This document shows, in pieces, positions 9,702-20,210 of a stretch of 64,000 bases of DNA. The first letter of the stretch is position 1; every line of letters begins with the position of its first letter. Origin of the DNA: Rhodobacterales bacterium HKCCA1288. Lineage in GTDB: Bacteria > Pseudomonadota > Alphaproteobacteria > Rhodobacterales > Rhodobacteraceae. The notes under the pieces were generated by a model. The model had not been told where the DNA came from and made no database searches. It saw only the letters and a program-made list of their open reading frames with translations. A program made the position numbers and the translations under genes. The stretch covers positions 2,091,001 to 2,155,000 of the forward strand of contig CP065161.1 in the NCBI GenBank assembly GCA_015693905.1. Direction: 5' to 3'.

Positions 9702-10346
9702 GTGGTGTTTAAGCGAAGGGATCAGCGACCCTTGCTTCGGATTGTGGCCGAATGGGTCTATCCGCGTGGCGGATGGATGCGTGCCTTCCAATATGTCACC
9801 CATCGTCTGAACCGCCTGCCGGGATCGGCGGAATCGATCGGGCGTGGTGTTGCCGCTGGTGTATTTGCTGTCTTTGCGCCCTTTTTCGGGTTCCACTTTT
9901 TCATCGCAGCTCTGCTTGCATGGATTTTGCGGGGCAATGTGATTGCTTCGCTTCTGGCGACTTTTGTCGGCAACCCGCTGACCTATGTGCCGATTGCGAT
10001 AATCTCGCTTGAAACAGGGCATTTCATGCTTGGCTCAACGATGCGCAGTGATGTGAATGCAGGGTTGATTGCGCGGTTTCGGGGGGCGGCGGGTGATTTG
10101 CTGCATAACCTGTGGTCGATCTTCTCAGGGGCGCCCGCGCATTGGCATGAACTCAAGATTTTCTATGACACGGTATTTTTCCCATGGATGATTGGGGCGA
10201 TTATTCCAGGGATTTTATCATCAATCTTGGCCTATTTTATCAGTGTGCCTCTGATCCGTGCGTATCAAAAGCGCCGTATTGCCAAGCGCAGAGCGAAGAT
10301 TGAGAAACGCCGCGAACAGGCTGGCACTTCGGCCGCAAAACGCTAG
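9702..10346 (+). CDS. DUF2062 membrane protein
   Basis: 214 residues from GTG 9702, with an AGAGG ribosome site 8 bases ahead. The DUF2062 core is visible as VAAGVFAVFAPFFGFHFF and LRGNVIASLLATFVGNPLTY, a helix pair with conserved glycines and prolines. Another membrane helix pair is near residues 160-185, and the tail is very basic (KRRIAKRRAKIEKRR). Function of the family is not established. It sits between rsh and pdxJ in a conserved block. Confidence 0.9.
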   Translation: MVFKRRDQRPLLRIVAEWVYPRGGWMRAFQYVTHRLNRLPGSAESIGRGVAAGVFAVFAPFFGFHFFIAALLAWILRGNVIASLLATFVGNPLTYVPIAIISLETGHFMLGSTMRSDVNAGLIARFRGAAGDLLHNLWSIFSGAPAHWHELKIFYDTVFFPWMIGAIIPGILSSILAYFISVPLIRAYQKRRIAKRRAKIEKRREQAGTSAAKR

Positions 10347-10382
10347 ATTAATTTTCATTGTCCAATGGGTGGGAGGCACCAG

Positions 10383-11126
10383 ATGACCCGCGATCTTAGG
10401 CTGGGGGTCAATATTGACCATGTCGCAACATTGCGAAACGCGCGCGGTGGTGCGCTTCCTGATCCTGTGCGGGCCGCCCTCTTGGCCGAAGCGGCGGGGG
10501 CTGATGGCATTACGGCGCATTTGCGCGAAGACCGCCGTCACATTCGGGACGAAGATATCGCGGGGCTGATGGCGGCGATTAAAACCCCGCTCAATTTCGA
10601 GATGGCCGCCACCGCAGAGATGCAAAAAATCGCCCTGTCTCATCGCCCGCATGCCGCCTGTATCGTTCCTGAGCGGCGCGAAGAACGCACCACCGAAGGT
10701 GGCCTTGATGTGGCAGGGGACGAGGCGCGCCTTGCGGAATTCATTGCGCCTTTGCGCGATGCCGGTATCCGTGTGTCGATGTTCATCGCCGCAGACCCGC
10801 AGCAAATTGCGGCAGCCGCGCGCATTGGGGCGCCTGTGATTGAACTGCATACGGGGGCCTATTGCGATTACCACGCCGAGGGTGAGATGGAGGCCCACAA
10901 AGCCGAACTTTCCCGCTTGATTGCAGGTGCAAAACAGGCGGCTGATCTGGGCCTTGAGGTGCATATGGGGCACGGATTGAATTATGAGACAGTCACCCCG
11001 ATTGCGGCCATCAAAGAGGTGCGCGAATTGAATATTGGTCATTTCTTGATCGGCGAGGCGGTGTTTACAGGGTTATCTGCCGCTATTGGTGAAATGCGCC
11101 GCCTGATGGAGGAGGCCCGCGCGTGA
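10383..11126 (+). CDS. pdxJ: Pyridoxine 5'-phosphate synthase
   Basis: 247 residues. PdxJ condenses 3-amino-2-oxopropyl phosphate with deoxyxylulose 5-phosphate to give PNP, the last ring-forming step of DXP-dependent vitamin B6 synthesis. TIM-barrel landmarks: [55 protein letters not shown] and [13 protein letters not shown] choose ATG 10383, preceded by GGGAGG, over an in-frame ATG at 10365. The stop overlaps the acpS GTG. Confidence 0.97.
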   Translation: MTRDLRLGVNIDHVATLRNARGGALPDPVRAALLAEAAGADGITAHLREDRRHIRDEDIAGLMAAIKTPLNFEMAATAEMQKIALSHRPHAACIVPERREERTTEGGLDVAGDEARLAEFIAPLRDAGIRVSMFIAADPQQIAAAARIGAPVIELHTGAYCDYHAEGEMEAHKAELSRLIAGAKQAADLGLEVHMGHGLNYETVTPIAAIKEVRELNIGHFLIGEAVFTGLSAAIGEMRRLMEEARA

Positions 11127-11575
11127 TTTTGGGCATCGGAACGGATTTGGCAAATATCGAACGCATCCAACGTGCGCTTGATCGGTTTGGTGATCGGTTC
11201 CGCAACCGCGTATTCACCGAACATGAACAAAAACGTGCCGAACGCATGCAAAACCCCGCTGCGGTTTACGCCAAAAGATGGGCCGCCAAAGAGGCCTGTT
11301 CCAAGGCACTGGGAACGGGGCTGCGCATGGGGATTGCGTGGCGCGATATGTCGGTGACGAATTTGGAAACGGGCCAGCCCGTGATGCACGTCACAGGATG
11401 GGCGCAAGAGCGGCTCAACGAAATGACCCCAGAAGGGTATGATGCCGTTATCCACGTTACATTGACCGATGATCACCCATGGGCGCAGGCATTCGTGGTG
11501 ATCGAGGCGCTGCCAGATGGGATATCTGCGCAACTTCCCGCTATGCCAACCCCGCCAAACCGTTCGCTTGCTTGA
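11123..11575 (+). CDS. acpS: Holo-[acyl-carrier-protein] synthase
   Basis: 150 residues from GTG 11123, in a GTGA overlap with pdxJ that implies translational coupling. AcpS moves the phosphopantetheine arm from CoA to a serine of ACP. The Mg-binding residues are in [12 protein letters not shown] (Asp near residue 6-8) and [17 protein letters not shown] (Glu in KEA). The C-terminus is about 15-20 residues longer than the compact bacterial form. Confidence 0.96.
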   Translation: MILGIGTDLANIERIQRALDRFGDRFRNRVFTEHEQKRAERMQNPAAVYAKRWAAKEACSKALGTGLRMGIAWRDMSVTNLETGQPVMHVTGWAQERLNEMTPEGYDAVIHVTLTDDHPWAQAFVVIEALPDGISAQLPAMPTPPNRSLA

Positions 11576-11701
11576 CAGCAGGGCGCGCGCGGCCCATGAG
11601 GGGCGTGGGTCGGTTGACGTTTTGGCAATCCTGCCGCGATGCGACACAAGGGTGCCACAGGCGAAGGCCACCGCGATTTTTTAGCGGATGGGGCAAAACG
11701 C

Positions 11702-12490
11702 ATGGCAAGCTATAAGGCAAAAAAAGAGGGAATCGGCGAGACGATCAAAACGATTGTCTACGCGCTGCTGATTGCAGGTGTCTTTCGCACCTTGTTCTTT
11801 CAGCCATTTTGGATCCCGTCAGGCTCGATGAAAGACACGTTGCTGATCGGTGATTTCCTGTTTGTGAATAAAATGGCCTATGGCTATTCGCGTCACAGCT
11901 GCCCTTTCTCGATGTGTCCCTTCTCGGGCCGCATCTTCGAGACATTGCCCGAGCGTGGCGATATCGCCGTATTCCGCCATCCCACCAATGATGCAGATTT
12001 CATCAAGCGTGTTATTGGTCTGCCCGGGGATGTGATCCAAGTTCAAGACGGCCAGTTGATCATCAACGGCACGCCCGTCCCACAAGAGCCAACAGCACCT
12101 TTCGTGGAGGCGTTTGAGCCACAAGGCCCGCTGGGCCACCTGCCGCGCTGTTCCAATGCGCCTGTTGGGGCGGGTGGGGTCTGCGAAAAAGACCGCGCGA
12201 TTGAAACGCTTCCCAATGGGGTATCGCATGCGGTGTTAAATATTGATGATCGCTCCTTCGCGGATAACACCCCCGAATTTACCGTGCCCGAGGGTCATGT
12301 CTTCGTGATGGGCGACAATCGTGACAACTCTCAAGATAGCCGTTTCCCACGTTCTATTGGCGGGGTTGGATTCGTGCCTGTTGAAAATCTTTTGGGTCGC
12401 GCAGATCGGGTGATCTTTTCTTCTGCAGGGGATCGCATGGTCTATTTCTGGACATGGCGCAGTGATCGGTTTTTTAGAGCATTACAGTGA
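11702..12490 (+). CDS. lepB: Signal peptidase I
   Basis: 262 residues from ATG 11702. An N-terminal membrane helix (about 15-35) anchors the catalytic domain in the periplasm, where it cuts Sec and Tat signal peptides. Catalytic Ser42 is in [13 protein letters not shown], the general base Lys102 in [11 protein letters not shown], and the structural box is [13 protein letters not shown]. It carries four cysteines (67, 72, 150, 161) in two loops, CPFSMC and the region 150-161. The frame is open upstream to 11639 but the ATG chosen gives the normal positively charged N-terminus. Overlaps rnc by four bases. Confidence 0.96.
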   Translation: MASYKAKKEGIGETIKTIVYALLIAGVFRTLFFQPFWIPSGSMKDTLLIGDFLFVNKMAYGYSRHSCPFSMCPFSGRIFETLPERGDIAVFRHPTNDADFIKRVIGLPGDVIQVQDGQLIINGTPVPQEPTAPFVEAFEPQGPLGHLPRCSNAPVGAGGVCEKDRAIETLPNGVSHAVLNIDDRSFADNTPEFTVPEGHVFVMGDNRDNSQDSRFPRSIGGVGFVPVENLLGRADRVIFSSAGDRMVYFWTWRSDRFFRALQ

Positions 12491-13176
12491 AATTATCGCG
12501 TGAGATTGATGAGTTTTGCGCCCGTTTAGGGCATAGCTTTTCCCGCCCCGAATTGATTTTGCGGGCTTTGACCCATTCTTCGCTCTCCTCTCCGACCCGT
12601 GCGGATAATCAACGCTTGGAATTCTTGGGGGATCGCGTGTTGGGATTGGTCATTGCTGAGCTGTTGCTCGAACAGGATCAAGACGCGCCAGAGGGGCAAT
12701 TGGCCCCCCGCTTTAACGCACTTGTGCGCAAGGAAACCTGTGCCGAAGTCGCGCGCAGCGTAGATTTGGGCGCGGTGTTGAAATTGGGCAAATCCGAGAT
12801 GATGACGGGGGGGCGCCGCAAAGATGCCCTTTTGGGCGATGCGATGGAGGCTGTGATTGCCGCCGTTTACTTGGATGCAGGTTATGACGCAGTGCGTGGG
12901 CTGATCCGCCGTCTTTGGGCGGGCAAGGCCGATACTGTGGCCGATGATGCCCGCGATGCGAAAACCGCCTTGCAGGAATGGGCGCAGGCCAAGGGGAAAG
13001 GCTTGCCTCGCTATGCCGAGCTAAGCCGTGAAGGGCCAGATCATGCCCCCACCTTCACCATCGAAGTGACGCTCAGTTCGGGCGAGGCCGCGCAGGCTAG
13101 TGCCAAAGCCAAGCGCCACGCCGAACAAGAAGCCGCAAAAAAATTGCTTGCCGCCCTCGAGGGTGGTTCCGCTTAA
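12487..13176 (+). CDS. rnc: Ribonuclease III
   Basis: 229 residues from GTG 12487 (GTGA overlap with lepB). RNase III cuts double-stranded RNA, including rRNA precursors. The catalytic signature [20 protein letters not shown] and the second acidic motif [18 protein letters not shown] are intact. A dsRNA-binding domain fills residues about 155-226 ([18 protein letters not shown] to [14 protein letters not shown]). The lepB-rnc-era order is widespread in proteobacteria. Confidence 0.97.
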   Translation: MKLSREIDEFCARLGHSFSRPELILRALTHSSLSSPTRADNQRLEFLGDRVLGLVIAELLLEQDQDAPEGQLAPRFNALVRKETCAEVARSVDLGAVLKLGKSEMMTGGRRKDALLGDAMEAVIAAVYLDAGYDAVRGLIRRLWAGKADTVADDARDAKTALQEWAQAKGKGLPRYAELSREGPDHAPTFTIEVTLSSGEAAQASAKAKRHAEQEAAKKLLAALEGGSA

Positions 13177-13239
13177 TGCGTCTGGCGCTAGGGCTGATTT
13201 CCCTCTATGCCCAAAGATCGTTGAAAAAAGGAACTGCCT

Positions 13240-14151
13240 ATGACCAGCCGCGCTGGATTTGTTGCCCTTATTGGTGAGCCGAACGCAGGTAAATCTACCT
13301 TGCTTAATCATATGGTCGGGGCAAAAGTTTCAATTGTGACCCATAAGGTGCAGACCACCCGCGCGCGTATTCGTGGTGTGGCGCTTGAGGGCGACAGCCA
13401 GATTGTTTTTGTCGACACGCCTGGTCTGTTTCGGCCGCGCCGCCGTTTGGATCGGGCGATGGTCGCGGCCGCTTGGACAGGGGCCGCAGATGCGGATGTG
13501 GTTGTCCTGCTCATCGAGGCCCATCGTGGATTGACCGAAGGGGTCAAGGAAATCTTAAGCGGTTTGCTTGAAAAGGCCTCGGGTCGGAAGATCGCTTTGG
13601 CGATAAACAAAATCGACCGTGTTGAGGCCCCTCAGTTGTTGAAGCTGACCGAAGAGGCCAACGCGGCTTTTCCATTTGTGAAAACCTTTATGATCTCCGC
13701 AGAGCGCGGCCATGGTGTGGGCGATTTGCGCGAATGGTTGGCGCAAGAGATGCCAGAGGGGCCGTGGCTTTACCCTGAGGATCAGATTGCGGATTTGCCA
13801 ATGCGCATGATCGCGGCAGAGATGACCCGTGAGAAACTGACCCTGCGCCTGCATCAAGAATTGCCCTATCAATTGACGGTGGAAACCGAGAGCTGGCAGG
13901 AACGCGATGATGGCAGCGCGCGCATAGATCAAGTGATTTACGTCAGCCGTGACGGACATAAGGGCATTTTGTTGGGCCATCGGGGCGAAACAATTAAGGC
14001 CGTTTCGCGCGCCGCGCGCGAAGAATTGGCCGAGTTTCTTGGCCGCAAGGTGCATCTATTTTTGCAGGTTAAAGTGCGCCCGAATTGGCTCGAAGAATCT
14101 GAGCGCTATTCAGAAATGGGCCTCGATTTTAAGGACGGGAACACCAAGTGA
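13240..14151 (+). CDS. era: GTPase Era
   Basis: 303 residues. Era binds GTP and the 3' end of 16S rRNA during 30S maturation. G1 GEPNAGKSTLLN, G3 DTPGLF and G4 NKIDR are present. The C-terminal KH domain shows DGHKGILLGHRGETIKAV and ends HLFLQVKVRPNWLEE. The upstream 63 bases provide a ribosome site near AAAGGA. Its stop overlaps the GTG of the next gene. Confidence 0.97.
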   Translation: MTSRAGFVALIGEPNAGKSTLLNHMVGAKVSIVTHKVQTTRARIRGVALEGDSQIVFVDTPGLFRPRRRLDRAMVAAAWTGAADADVVVLLIEAHRGLTEGVKEILSGLLEKASGRKIALAINKIDRVEAPQLLKLTEEANAAFPFVKTFMISAERGHGVGDLREWLAQEMPEGPWLYPEDQIADLPMRMIAAEMTREKLTLRLHQELPYQLTVETESWQERDDGSARIDQVIYVSRDGHKGILLGHRGETIKAVSRAAREELAEFLGRKVHLFLQVKVRPNWLEESERYSEMGLDFKDGNTK

Positions 14152-14480
14152 CCCCCCGTCTGCGCGCAGAGTTTTGGGTTCAAGCCTATCTGCGGCGGCT
14201 GTCTTTGTCCGAGATCCCCGCCTTTGTCGTGGCGCGGGGTGATAGTGATGCGGGTGCGGTCTTGGTTAAGCTGTCCTTGCTTGATGGCACCGCCTCCTTG
14301 TTTCATCGTGGGTTTGATCTAGAGACCGGTGCGCGGGTCTGGGATGTGCTGACGCAAGGGCCAGAGGCGGAGGTCGATGCAGCCATCACCAAACAGCGCG
14401 AATTTGACCCTGATCTTTGGGTAATTGAGGTGGAAGATCGTGCGGGTCGGCATATGCTAGATCAAGAGGGATTGCTTTAG
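14148..14480 (+). CDS. DUF1491 family protein
   Basis: 110 residues from GTG 14148, overlapping the era stop. The family landmarks are [15 protein letters not shown] near the start, [12 protein letters not shown] and the ending [19 protein letters not shown]. It is small, cytoplasmic and restricted largely to alphaproteobacteria, almost always between era and recO. No catalytic motif can be pointed to, and the function is unknown. Confidence 0.88.
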   Translation: MTPRLRAEFWVQAYLRRLSLSEIPAFVVARGDSDAGAVLVKLSLLDGTASLFHRGFDLETGARVWDVLTQGPEAEVDAAITKQREFDPDLWVIEVEDRAGRHMLDQEGLL

Positions 14481-14502
14481 CCGCAGCAAAGGGTCTGATC
14501 TG

Positions 14503-15225
14503 ATGGAATGGCACGCAGAAGGTGTATTGCTCGCGGCGCGGCGCCATGGGGAATCTGCCGCCATCCTTGAAATTTTCACGGCAGAGCAGGGCCGTTTCGT
14601 GGGCGTTTTGCGGGGTGGCGCCTCTCGCAAAATGGCCGCCCATTTGCAAGTTGGCACGCAGCTTCAGGCGACATGGCGCGCGCGCCTCGCGGATCATATG
14701 GGCGTCTTCACAATCGAGCCTTTGATCGCGCGCGCGGCCCCTGTAATGAGCGACCCTGTGCAGCTTGCAGGGCTCAACGCGGTTTGCGCCCTTTTGTCTT
14801 TTGCCCTGCCTGAACGCAGCGCCTACCCCGCGCTTTATGCACATAGCCTTGCACTGTTGGATGGGCTTGGTGCGGATCATTGGCTCGATGCCTATGTGCA
14901 ATGGGAATTGGCGCTGTTGTCTGAGTTGGGCTTTGGCCTTGATCTGAGCCACTGCGCCCGCACAGGCGTGTCGCAGGATTTGGCCTATGTGTCGCCGCGC
15001 ACAGGGCGCGCTGTGGCGCGCGATGCGGCGGGTGAATGGGCAGATCGCCTTTTGCCCTTGCCGCGTTTTTTGCAGGGGGTTGGCCCCGCTGATCACGCTG
15101 AACGGCAAGCAGGCTTGCGCCTGACAGGGCATTTCTTGGCCAATCATTTGGCCCCCAGTTTGGGGGATCGCCCACTTCCCGCCGCGCGTGGGCGCTTGGT
15201 GGATATCCTCAACCGTCAAGGCTGA
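14503..15225 (+). CDS. recO: DNA repair protein RecO
   Basis: 240 residues. RecO loads RecA on SSB-coated single-stranded DNA and anneals strands. The N-terminal OB fold starts [18 protein letters not shown] with [14 protein letters not shown]. The helical part includes [18 protein letters not shown]. The zinc-finger cysteines of many RecO proteins are mostly absent, with a single Cys in the region 140-180, as common in this order. The 3' end overlaps the convergent META gene by ten bases. Confidence 0.95.
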   Translation: MEWHAEGVLLAARRHGESAAILEIFTAEQGRFVGVLRGGASRKMAAHLQVGTQLQATWRARLADHMGVFTIEPLIARAAPVMSDPVQLAGLNAVCALLSFALPERSAYPALYAHSLALLDGLGADHWLDAYVQWELALLSELGFGLDLSHCARTGVSQDLAYVSPRTGRAVARDAAGEWADRLLPLPRFLQGVGPADHAERQAGLRLTGHFLANHLAPSLGDRPLPAARGRLVDILNRQG

Positions 15226-15578
15226 GGGCTGAAAACGAGGGCTGCGCCCTCAGCACTGCGCAGAACCAATTGCCCATCCTCCACAGCCGTGCTGCGGGTC
15301 GCCTCAAGGGCGCTGAAATAGGCGAATTCTTGGTCGAGATTGGGGCAGGCCATCAGCGTAGCGCCAATTGGGCCTGACCTGAGGCCAGTTTCCACCACTT
15401 CGAACCGACCAAAATAACGGTTGCAGGGGCCTTGACCATAAAAGTTAAATTCTGCGTCCACCTCCAAGGTTATGCTTGGATCAGACTGCAATACCCATGC
15501 CCCGACAGGGGGCATGGGCTTGTCTTCATTGCAGGCGGCGAGTGCCAGAAGGGCGGCACATGCCCTCAAGGCGCGCAT
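15216..15578 (-). CDS. META domain lipoprotein
   Basis: 120 residues. A short signal peptide ends at the lipobox LALAAC with lipidated Cys16. The remainder is a META domain: GAWVLQSD near the start, [12 protein letters not shown], and the signature [12 protein letters not shown]. The fold is that of HslJ, linked in E. coli to novobiocin resistance, but the role here is unknown. It lies just downstream of mcd (two bases between genes) on the same strand. Confidence 0.88.
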   Translation of the reverse strand: MRALRACAALLALAACNEDKPMPPVGAWVLQSDPSITLEVDAEFNFYGQGPCNRYFGRFEVVETGLRSGPIGATLMACPNLDQEFAYFSALEATRSTAVEDGQLVLRSAEGAALVFSPQP

Positions 15579-15580
15579 GA

Positions 15581-17263
15581 TTAGCCAAGAAGGCGGCGCG
15601 CAATCACCTGAGCTTGGATCTCTGCCGCGCCCTCAAAGATGTTGAGGATACGGGCATCGCACAAAATACGGCTGATTTTATATTCAAGCGCAAACCCATT
15701 GCCGCCATGGATTTGCAATCCGTTATCCGCGGCGGCCCATGCCACCCGTGCGCCAAGCAATTTGGCCATTCCTGCCTCAAGGTCGCAACGGCGGTCATTG
15801 TCTTTTTCGCGAGCGGAGAAATAGGTCAATTGCCGCGCAATCATGATTTCTACGGCCATCATGGCCAATTTTGAGGCAACACGCGGGAATTCGATTAGGG
15901 ATTTTCCGAATTGTTTGCGATCTTGGGCATATTGCATCGAAACATCCAATGCGGATTGTGCCACGCCGATGGCGCGGGCAGCGGTTTGGATGCGCGCGCT
16001 TTCAAAAGTTTGCATCAGTTGCTTAAAGCCTTGCCCCTCTTGGCCGCCCAAAAGGTTCTCGCCCTTCACCTCGAAATTGTCGAAGCCAAGTTCATATTCT
16101 TTCATGCCTCGATAACCCAATACCTCGATCTCGCCGCCCGTCATACCTGCGGTGGGGAAGGGGTTTTCGTCATCGCCCGGTGTCTTTTCAGCCAAGAACA
16201 TCGACAGGCCACGGTAATCGGTGGTCGTGGGGTCAGTGCGGGCCAAGAGGGTCATGACATGGGTGCGTGACGCGTGCGTGATCCATGTCTTGTTACCCGT
16301 GATGCGGTAATTGCCCGCCTCATCCTTGACCGCGCGGGTGCGCAGGCTGCCCAAGTCTGAGCCAGTGTTGGGTTCGGTGAACACGGCTGTTGGCAGCTTC
16401 TCCGCGCTTGCCAAGGCGGGCAGCCATTTTTCCTTTTGCTCATCCGTTCCCCCAGCAAGGATCAACTCAGCCGCGATTTCTGAACGCGTTCCAAGGGACC
16501 CCACACCAATATATCCGCGGCTAAGTTCCTCCGAGACGACACACATCGCCGCTTTGGAAAGGCCAAAGCCACCATACTCCTCTGGAATGGTGAGGCCGAA
16601 CACGCCCATCTCTGCCAGCTCTTCGATCACCGAGAGGGGGATCAGCTCGTCTTTCAGGTGCCAGTCATGTGCGAAAGGCTCGACCTTTTCCAGCGCATAG
16701 CGGCGGAATTGTTCGCGGATCATTTCCAATTCATCTTCAAGGCCTGAAGCGCCAACAGTGATTTCTGCGGCGCGTTCCTGCATCAACTCAACAAGGCGCA
16801 AACGGGCTGCTTGGGTGTTGCCTCGTGTGACCAATGTGGCGATTGCATCCGTTTTCAGAAGATTTGCATCTGCGTCCCCAAGCCCAAGTTCAGACAGGCG
16901 CAGCACTTCGCCTTGGTTCATAGCAATCCCGCCCTGAAGTTGGGCCAGATATTCGCCAAAGGCAATTTGCAAGATTAATTGTTCAATATCACCAAACTTG
17001 CCCTCACTGCCCAAGAGTTCGGCCCATGTTTGCATCTGGCGCAGCGCCTCAACATAGGTGGCAAGCCAGGCCAGACCATGGGCAGCAGTCTGTTCCGCCT
17101 CAATCGCCGCGCCTGAGATTTTCCCGTCCACTGTCACCAAATCGCGCACGGCGTCTTTGGCACGGGCCAAAACCGCCTCGACTGGGGGCAGGGCCTCTGC
17201 TGTCAAAGCGGTGAGATTGGCCAAGATCACAGGGGCAGCGGTCATTTCGGCGTCACGGGGCAT
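15581..17263 (-). CDS. mcd: (2S)-methylsuccinyl-CoA dehydrogenase
   Basis: 560 residues. The C-terminal 390 residues are a full acyl-CoA dehydrogenase: FTEPNTGSDLGSLRTRA (FAD and substrate loop), ITGNKTWITHASR, YAQDRKQFGK and IFEGAAEIQ. The glutamate in the last motif (544) sits where the catalytic base of medium-chain enzymes lies. About 165 extra N-terminal residues, helical, match the extension known for the methylsuccinyl-CoA dehydrogenase of the ethylmalonyl-CoA pathway in Rhodobacter and Paracoccus. The enzyme oxidises methylsuccinyl-CoA to mesaconyl-CoA, passing electrons to ETF. I rate the assignment to Mcd strongly probable. The alternative is another long acyl-CoA dehydrogenase. The start at 17263 has a GGAGAG ribosome site. 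Confidence 0.87.
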   Translation of the reverse strand: MPRDAEMTAAPVILANLTALTAEALPPVEAVLARAKDAVRDLVTVDGKISGAAIEAEQTAAHGLAWLATYVEALRQMQTWAELLGSEGKFGDIEQLILQIAFGEYLAQLQGGIAMNQGEVLRLSELGLGDADANLLKTDAIATLVTRGNTQAARLRLVELMQERAAEITVGASGLEDELEMIREQFRRYALEKVEPFAHDWHLKDELIPLSVIEELAEMGVFGLTIPEEYGGFGLSKAAMCVVSEELSRGYIGVGSLGTRSEIAAELILAGGTDEQKEKWLPALASAEKLPTAVFTEPNTGSDLGSLRTRAVKDEAGNYRITGNKTWITHASRTHVMTLLARTDPTTTDYRGLSMFLAEKTPGDDENPFPTAGMTGGEIEVLGYRGMKEYELGFDNFEVKGENLLGGQEGQGFKQLMQTFESARIQTAARAIGVAQSALDVSMQYAQDRKQFGKSLIEFPRVASKLAMMAVEIMIARQLTYFSAREKDNDRRCDLEAGMAKLLGARVAWAAADNGLQIHGGNGFALEYKISRILCDARILNIFEGAAEIQAQVIARRLLG

Positions 17264-17446
17264 AGCGTCTCTCCAAATTGAGGGTGCGCAAGGGCAAGCT
17301 TATCTTTCGATTCTGCACCTGCTTCTAAATCATTTTGCAGATGCAGCGCAACATTAATTCGAAAAAATGCATCGAAAAGAATTAAAATGTCGCGCTTGTT
17401 TTGGTGTTGGATGTGCGCAATACCCTGACCAAGGCAGGGAGCAGCC

Positions 17447-18217
17447 ATGACAGATTTCTTACACCTTATGCCATATTGGGCTTTCGCCCTCGCCCTTGGC
17501 GTGACTTTTGCAGCAGGTTTCGTGAAAGGTGCGGTTGGCTTTGCCATGCCCTTGATCATGATTTCGGGTCTGTCGATGTTTCTAGAGCCGCAATTGGCGA
17601 TTGCAGGCATCATTTTCCCGATCGTCCTTTCCAACGGATTGCAGGTGGCCCGTTATGGATGGGCTGAGGCCAAAACGGCGTTTGAGGAATATTGGCGGTA
17701 TATCCTGATCGTCTGTGTGATGATCGTTATCGTTGCGCAATTTGTGACCGTCATACCAACCCAAACGATGTATCTGATCCTTGGTTTGCCTGTGGTGGTG
17801 TTAACCCTGATCCAGTTGATGGGCATCAAATTTCACATTCCACCGCAGCACCGCCGCAAGGCGGAATGGGGTGTCGGCACTTTGGCGGGGGCTTTGGGGG
17901 GGCTGACAGGCACATGGGGGCCGCCCACGGTTCTTTATCTCATTGCCCTTGATACCCCAAAGGCCCGCCAAATGTTGGTGCAGGGTGTGGTCTATGGTCT
18001 GGGGTCGGTCAGCCTGTTGACGGGGCATCTTTCCTCAGGGGTGCTGAACCTGACCACGGCACCGTTTTCGGTGGCGCTGCTCATCCCTGCCTTTCTGGGC
18101 ATGCAGGTGGGGTTTAAGCTGTCTGATCGGCTTGATCCCGTCAAATTTCGCAAGATCACATTGGTCGTTCTACTTGTGGCAGGGGCCAATTTGGTGCGCC
18201 GTGGTTTGATGGGCTGA
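17447..18217 (+). CDS. TauE/SafE (TSUP) family anion exporter
   Basis: 256 residues with about eight membrane segments. The repeat start FAAGFVKGAVGFAMPLIMISG is the characteristic first half motif of TSUP permeases, and GALGGLTGTWGPPTVLYL matches the second. Family members move sulfite, sulfoacetate or related anions. Here substrate is unknown. It is divergent from mcd and converges on pckA, sharing a terminator. Confidence 0.87.
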   Translation: MTDFLHLMPYWAFALALGVTFAAGFVKGAVGFAMPLIMISGLSMFLEPQLAIAGIIFPIVLSNGLQVARYGWAEAKTAFEEYWRYILIVCVMIVIVAQFVTVIPTQTMYLILGLPVVVLTLIQLMGIKFHIPPQHRRKAEWGVGTLAGALGGLTGTWGPPTVLYLIALDTPKARQMLVQGVVYGLGSVSLLTGHLSSGVLNLTTAPFSVALLIPAFLGMQVGFKLSDRLDPVKFRKITLVVLLVAGANLVRRGLMG

Positions 18218-18220
18218 TAA

Positions 18221-18250
18221 AAAAACCGCCCCAGTGTCGGGGGCGGTTTT
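18221..18250. terminator. Bidirectional intrinsic terminator, TSUP gene / pckA
   Basis: An inverted repeat AAAACCGCCCC / GGGGCGGTTTT with a six- to seven-base loop lies between the two convergent stops. A-run on one side and T-run on the other make it usable from both strands. Confidence 0.85.
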
Positions 18251-18275
18251 CGAAGCCTTGCTCTTGCGATGAGGT

Positions 18276-19874
18276 TTAGCTGATCGCTGCTGCTTTTACG
18301 TCTTCGTCTATGTAGGGCACATATTGCGCAAAGTTATCGGCGAACATCCCAACCAATTTTGCGGCCTGCGCATCATAGGCTGCGGCATCTGACCATGTGC
18401 TGCGTGGATCAAGCAGGGCATCATCTACCCCTTTAAGGCTGACAGGCACTTCGAAGCCGAAATTGGGGTCTTTGCGGAATTGGCCTTGATTGAGTGACCC
18501 ATCCAGTGCCGCGGTCAAAAGGGCGCGTGTTGCTCTAATGGGCATACGCGACCCTGTGCCATAGGCCCCGCCCGTCCAGCCCGTGTTCACAAGCCAGCAG
18601 GTCGACCCGTAAGTGGCGATTTTTTCGCGCAGAAGGTTGCCATAGGCCTCAGGGCGGCGCGGCATAAAGGGGGCGCCAAAACAAGTTGAGAAGGTTGGTT
18701 CTGGCTCGGTCACGCCGCGCTCTGTGCCGGCAACCTTAGAGGTGAAACCTGACAGGAAATGATACATCGCCTGCGCAGGGGTCAGGCGCGCAATCGGAGG
18801 CAAAACACCAAAAGCATCACAGGTCAGCATGATGATATTTTTCGGATGCCCACCAAGCCCTGTGTCGGACGCGTTTGAGATCTGCTCCAACGGATAGGCG
18901 CAGCGGGTGTTTGCCGTCAGGCTTGCATCGTCAAAATCAAGCTCAAGCGTTTCTTCGTCATAGACCATATTTTCGATCACAGTGCCGAAACTATGGGTCG
19001 TGGCGTAGATTTCTGGTTCTGCCTCTTTGCGCAGGTTGATGGTCTTGGCGTAACAGCCACCCTCAAAATTGAAGATGCCGTTTTCTGACCATCCATGCTC
19101 ATCATCACCAATCAAGACGCGAGCAGGATCAGCGGAAAGCGTGGTTTTTCCTGTGCCAGAAAGACCAAAGAACACCGCGCTATCATCAGGGTTGCCCGTG
19201 GCGTGATTGGCCGAGCAATGCATTGGCATGACGCCCTTCTCAGGCAAGAGATAGTTCAACAAGGTGAAAACCGATTTCTTGTTTTCGCCCGCATATTCGG
19301 TGCCACCGATCAAGATCAGTTTTTTGTCAAAATTCAGCGCGATCACCGTATCCGTGCGGCAGCCATGTTTCGCAGGATCCGCCTTAAAGCTGGGGCAATT
19401 GATGATTGTAAACTCGGGCACAAAGCTGTCCAGTTCTGTGCGCGATGGGCGGCGCAGCAGGTGGCGGATGAACAGGTTGTGCCATGCCAACTCCGAGATC
19501 ACGCGCACATCAAGGCGGTGGTCTGCATCCGCGCCGGCATAGAGATCTTGCACGAAATATTCGCCGCCCTTCATATGCGCGACCATGTCGGAATAGAGGC
19601 GATCGAAGGCATCCATTTCCATGCGGGCGTTGTTGTCCCACCAGATATGCGGCTCGACCGACGGGGTTGCGACAACAAATTTATCTTTAGGAGAGCGGCC
19701 CGTATATTTTCCCGTGCTGACCAACAGAGTGCCGCCGTTGCCAAGGCGACCCTCATTGCGGGTCAAAGCGGCCTGAATCAGTGCAGGTTCAAGCAGATTA
19801 TAGTGAACCTGGCCCAGATCCGAAATGCCTTGATGCTCCAGCCGATGGGCGGGGTTCACGCGTCCTGTGCTCAT
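18276..19874 (-). CDS. pckA: Phosphoenolpyruvate carboxykinase (ATP)
   Basis: 532 residues, normal length for the ATP-dependent enzyme. It converts oxaloacetate to PEP, the first gluconeogenic step. The kinase-1a P-loop [15 protein letters not shown], the metal-binding region [20 protein letters not shown] and the later [18 protein letters not shown] are all intact, as is the substrate arginine loop [13 protein letters not shown]. Divergent from chvI across a 336-base gap, an arrangement also known in other alphaproteobacteria where ChvI influences central carbon genes. Confidence 0.97.
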   Translation of the reverse strand: MSTGRVNPAHRLEHQGISDLGQVHYNLLEPALIQAALTRNEGRLGNGGTLLVSTGKYTGRSPKDKFVVATPSVEPHIWWDNNARMEMDAFDRLYSDMVAHMKGGEYFVQDLYAGADADHRLDVRVISELAWHNLFIRHLLRRPSRTELDSFVPEFTIINCPSFKADPAKHGCRTDTVIALNFDKKLILIGGTEYAGENKKSVFTLLNYLLPEKGVMPMHCSANHATGNPDDSAVFFGLSGTGKTTLSADPARVLIGDDEHGWSENGIFNFEGGCYAKTINLRKEAEPEIYATTHSFGTVIENMVYDEETLELDFDDASLTANTRCAYPLEQISNASDTGLGGHPKNIIMLTCDAFGVLPPIARLTPAQAMYHFLSGFTSKVAGTERGVTEPEPTFSTCFGAPFMPRRPEAYGNLLREKIATYGSTCWLVNTGWTGGAYGTGSRMPIRATRALLTAALDGSLNQGQFRKDPNFGFEVPVSLKGVDDALLDPRSTWSDAAAYDAQAAKLVGMFADNFAQYVPYIDEDVKAAAIS

Positions 19875-20210
19875 GTTCTCTTATGCTCCTGTGCCGATGC
19901 TGCTCGGCAGTGATGAAAATCAACGCGGGAACAGAGCTGCACTCAACCCCGCGTAAGCCCCGTATAACATGACGGTTTTATTACTGAACAGGACGCATCC
20001 GCACAGTTAGCGCAACCATTTCCCCGATTGGACAAATTTTGTCGAACTCGCCCGATTTGTTGAGGCGCTAACGGTTCGTTCACACGCAGATGCCACATTC
20101 TGGCCGCAGAAAAACCGTGATTCGAAATATTTCGATTGATTCTCTCGCTCAGAAAAAGTGTTATACACAAAAAATAAATATAAATTGAGCAGGCATAAGG
20201 AGCCAAGACA
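19875..20210. promoter_or_regulatory. Divergent pckA / chvI regulatory region
   Basis: 336 bases with no credible gene. It contains an inverted repeat GTTAGCGC (20006-20013) and GCGCTAAC (20065-20072), and between them the odd-centred palindrome GACAAATTTTGTC (20031-20043). The 60 bases ahead of chvI are AT-rich, including GTTATACAC near 20160, and a ribosome site AAGGAG lies ahead of ATG 20211. These look like operator and promoter elements, but no binding protein can be assigned. Confidence 0.5.
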
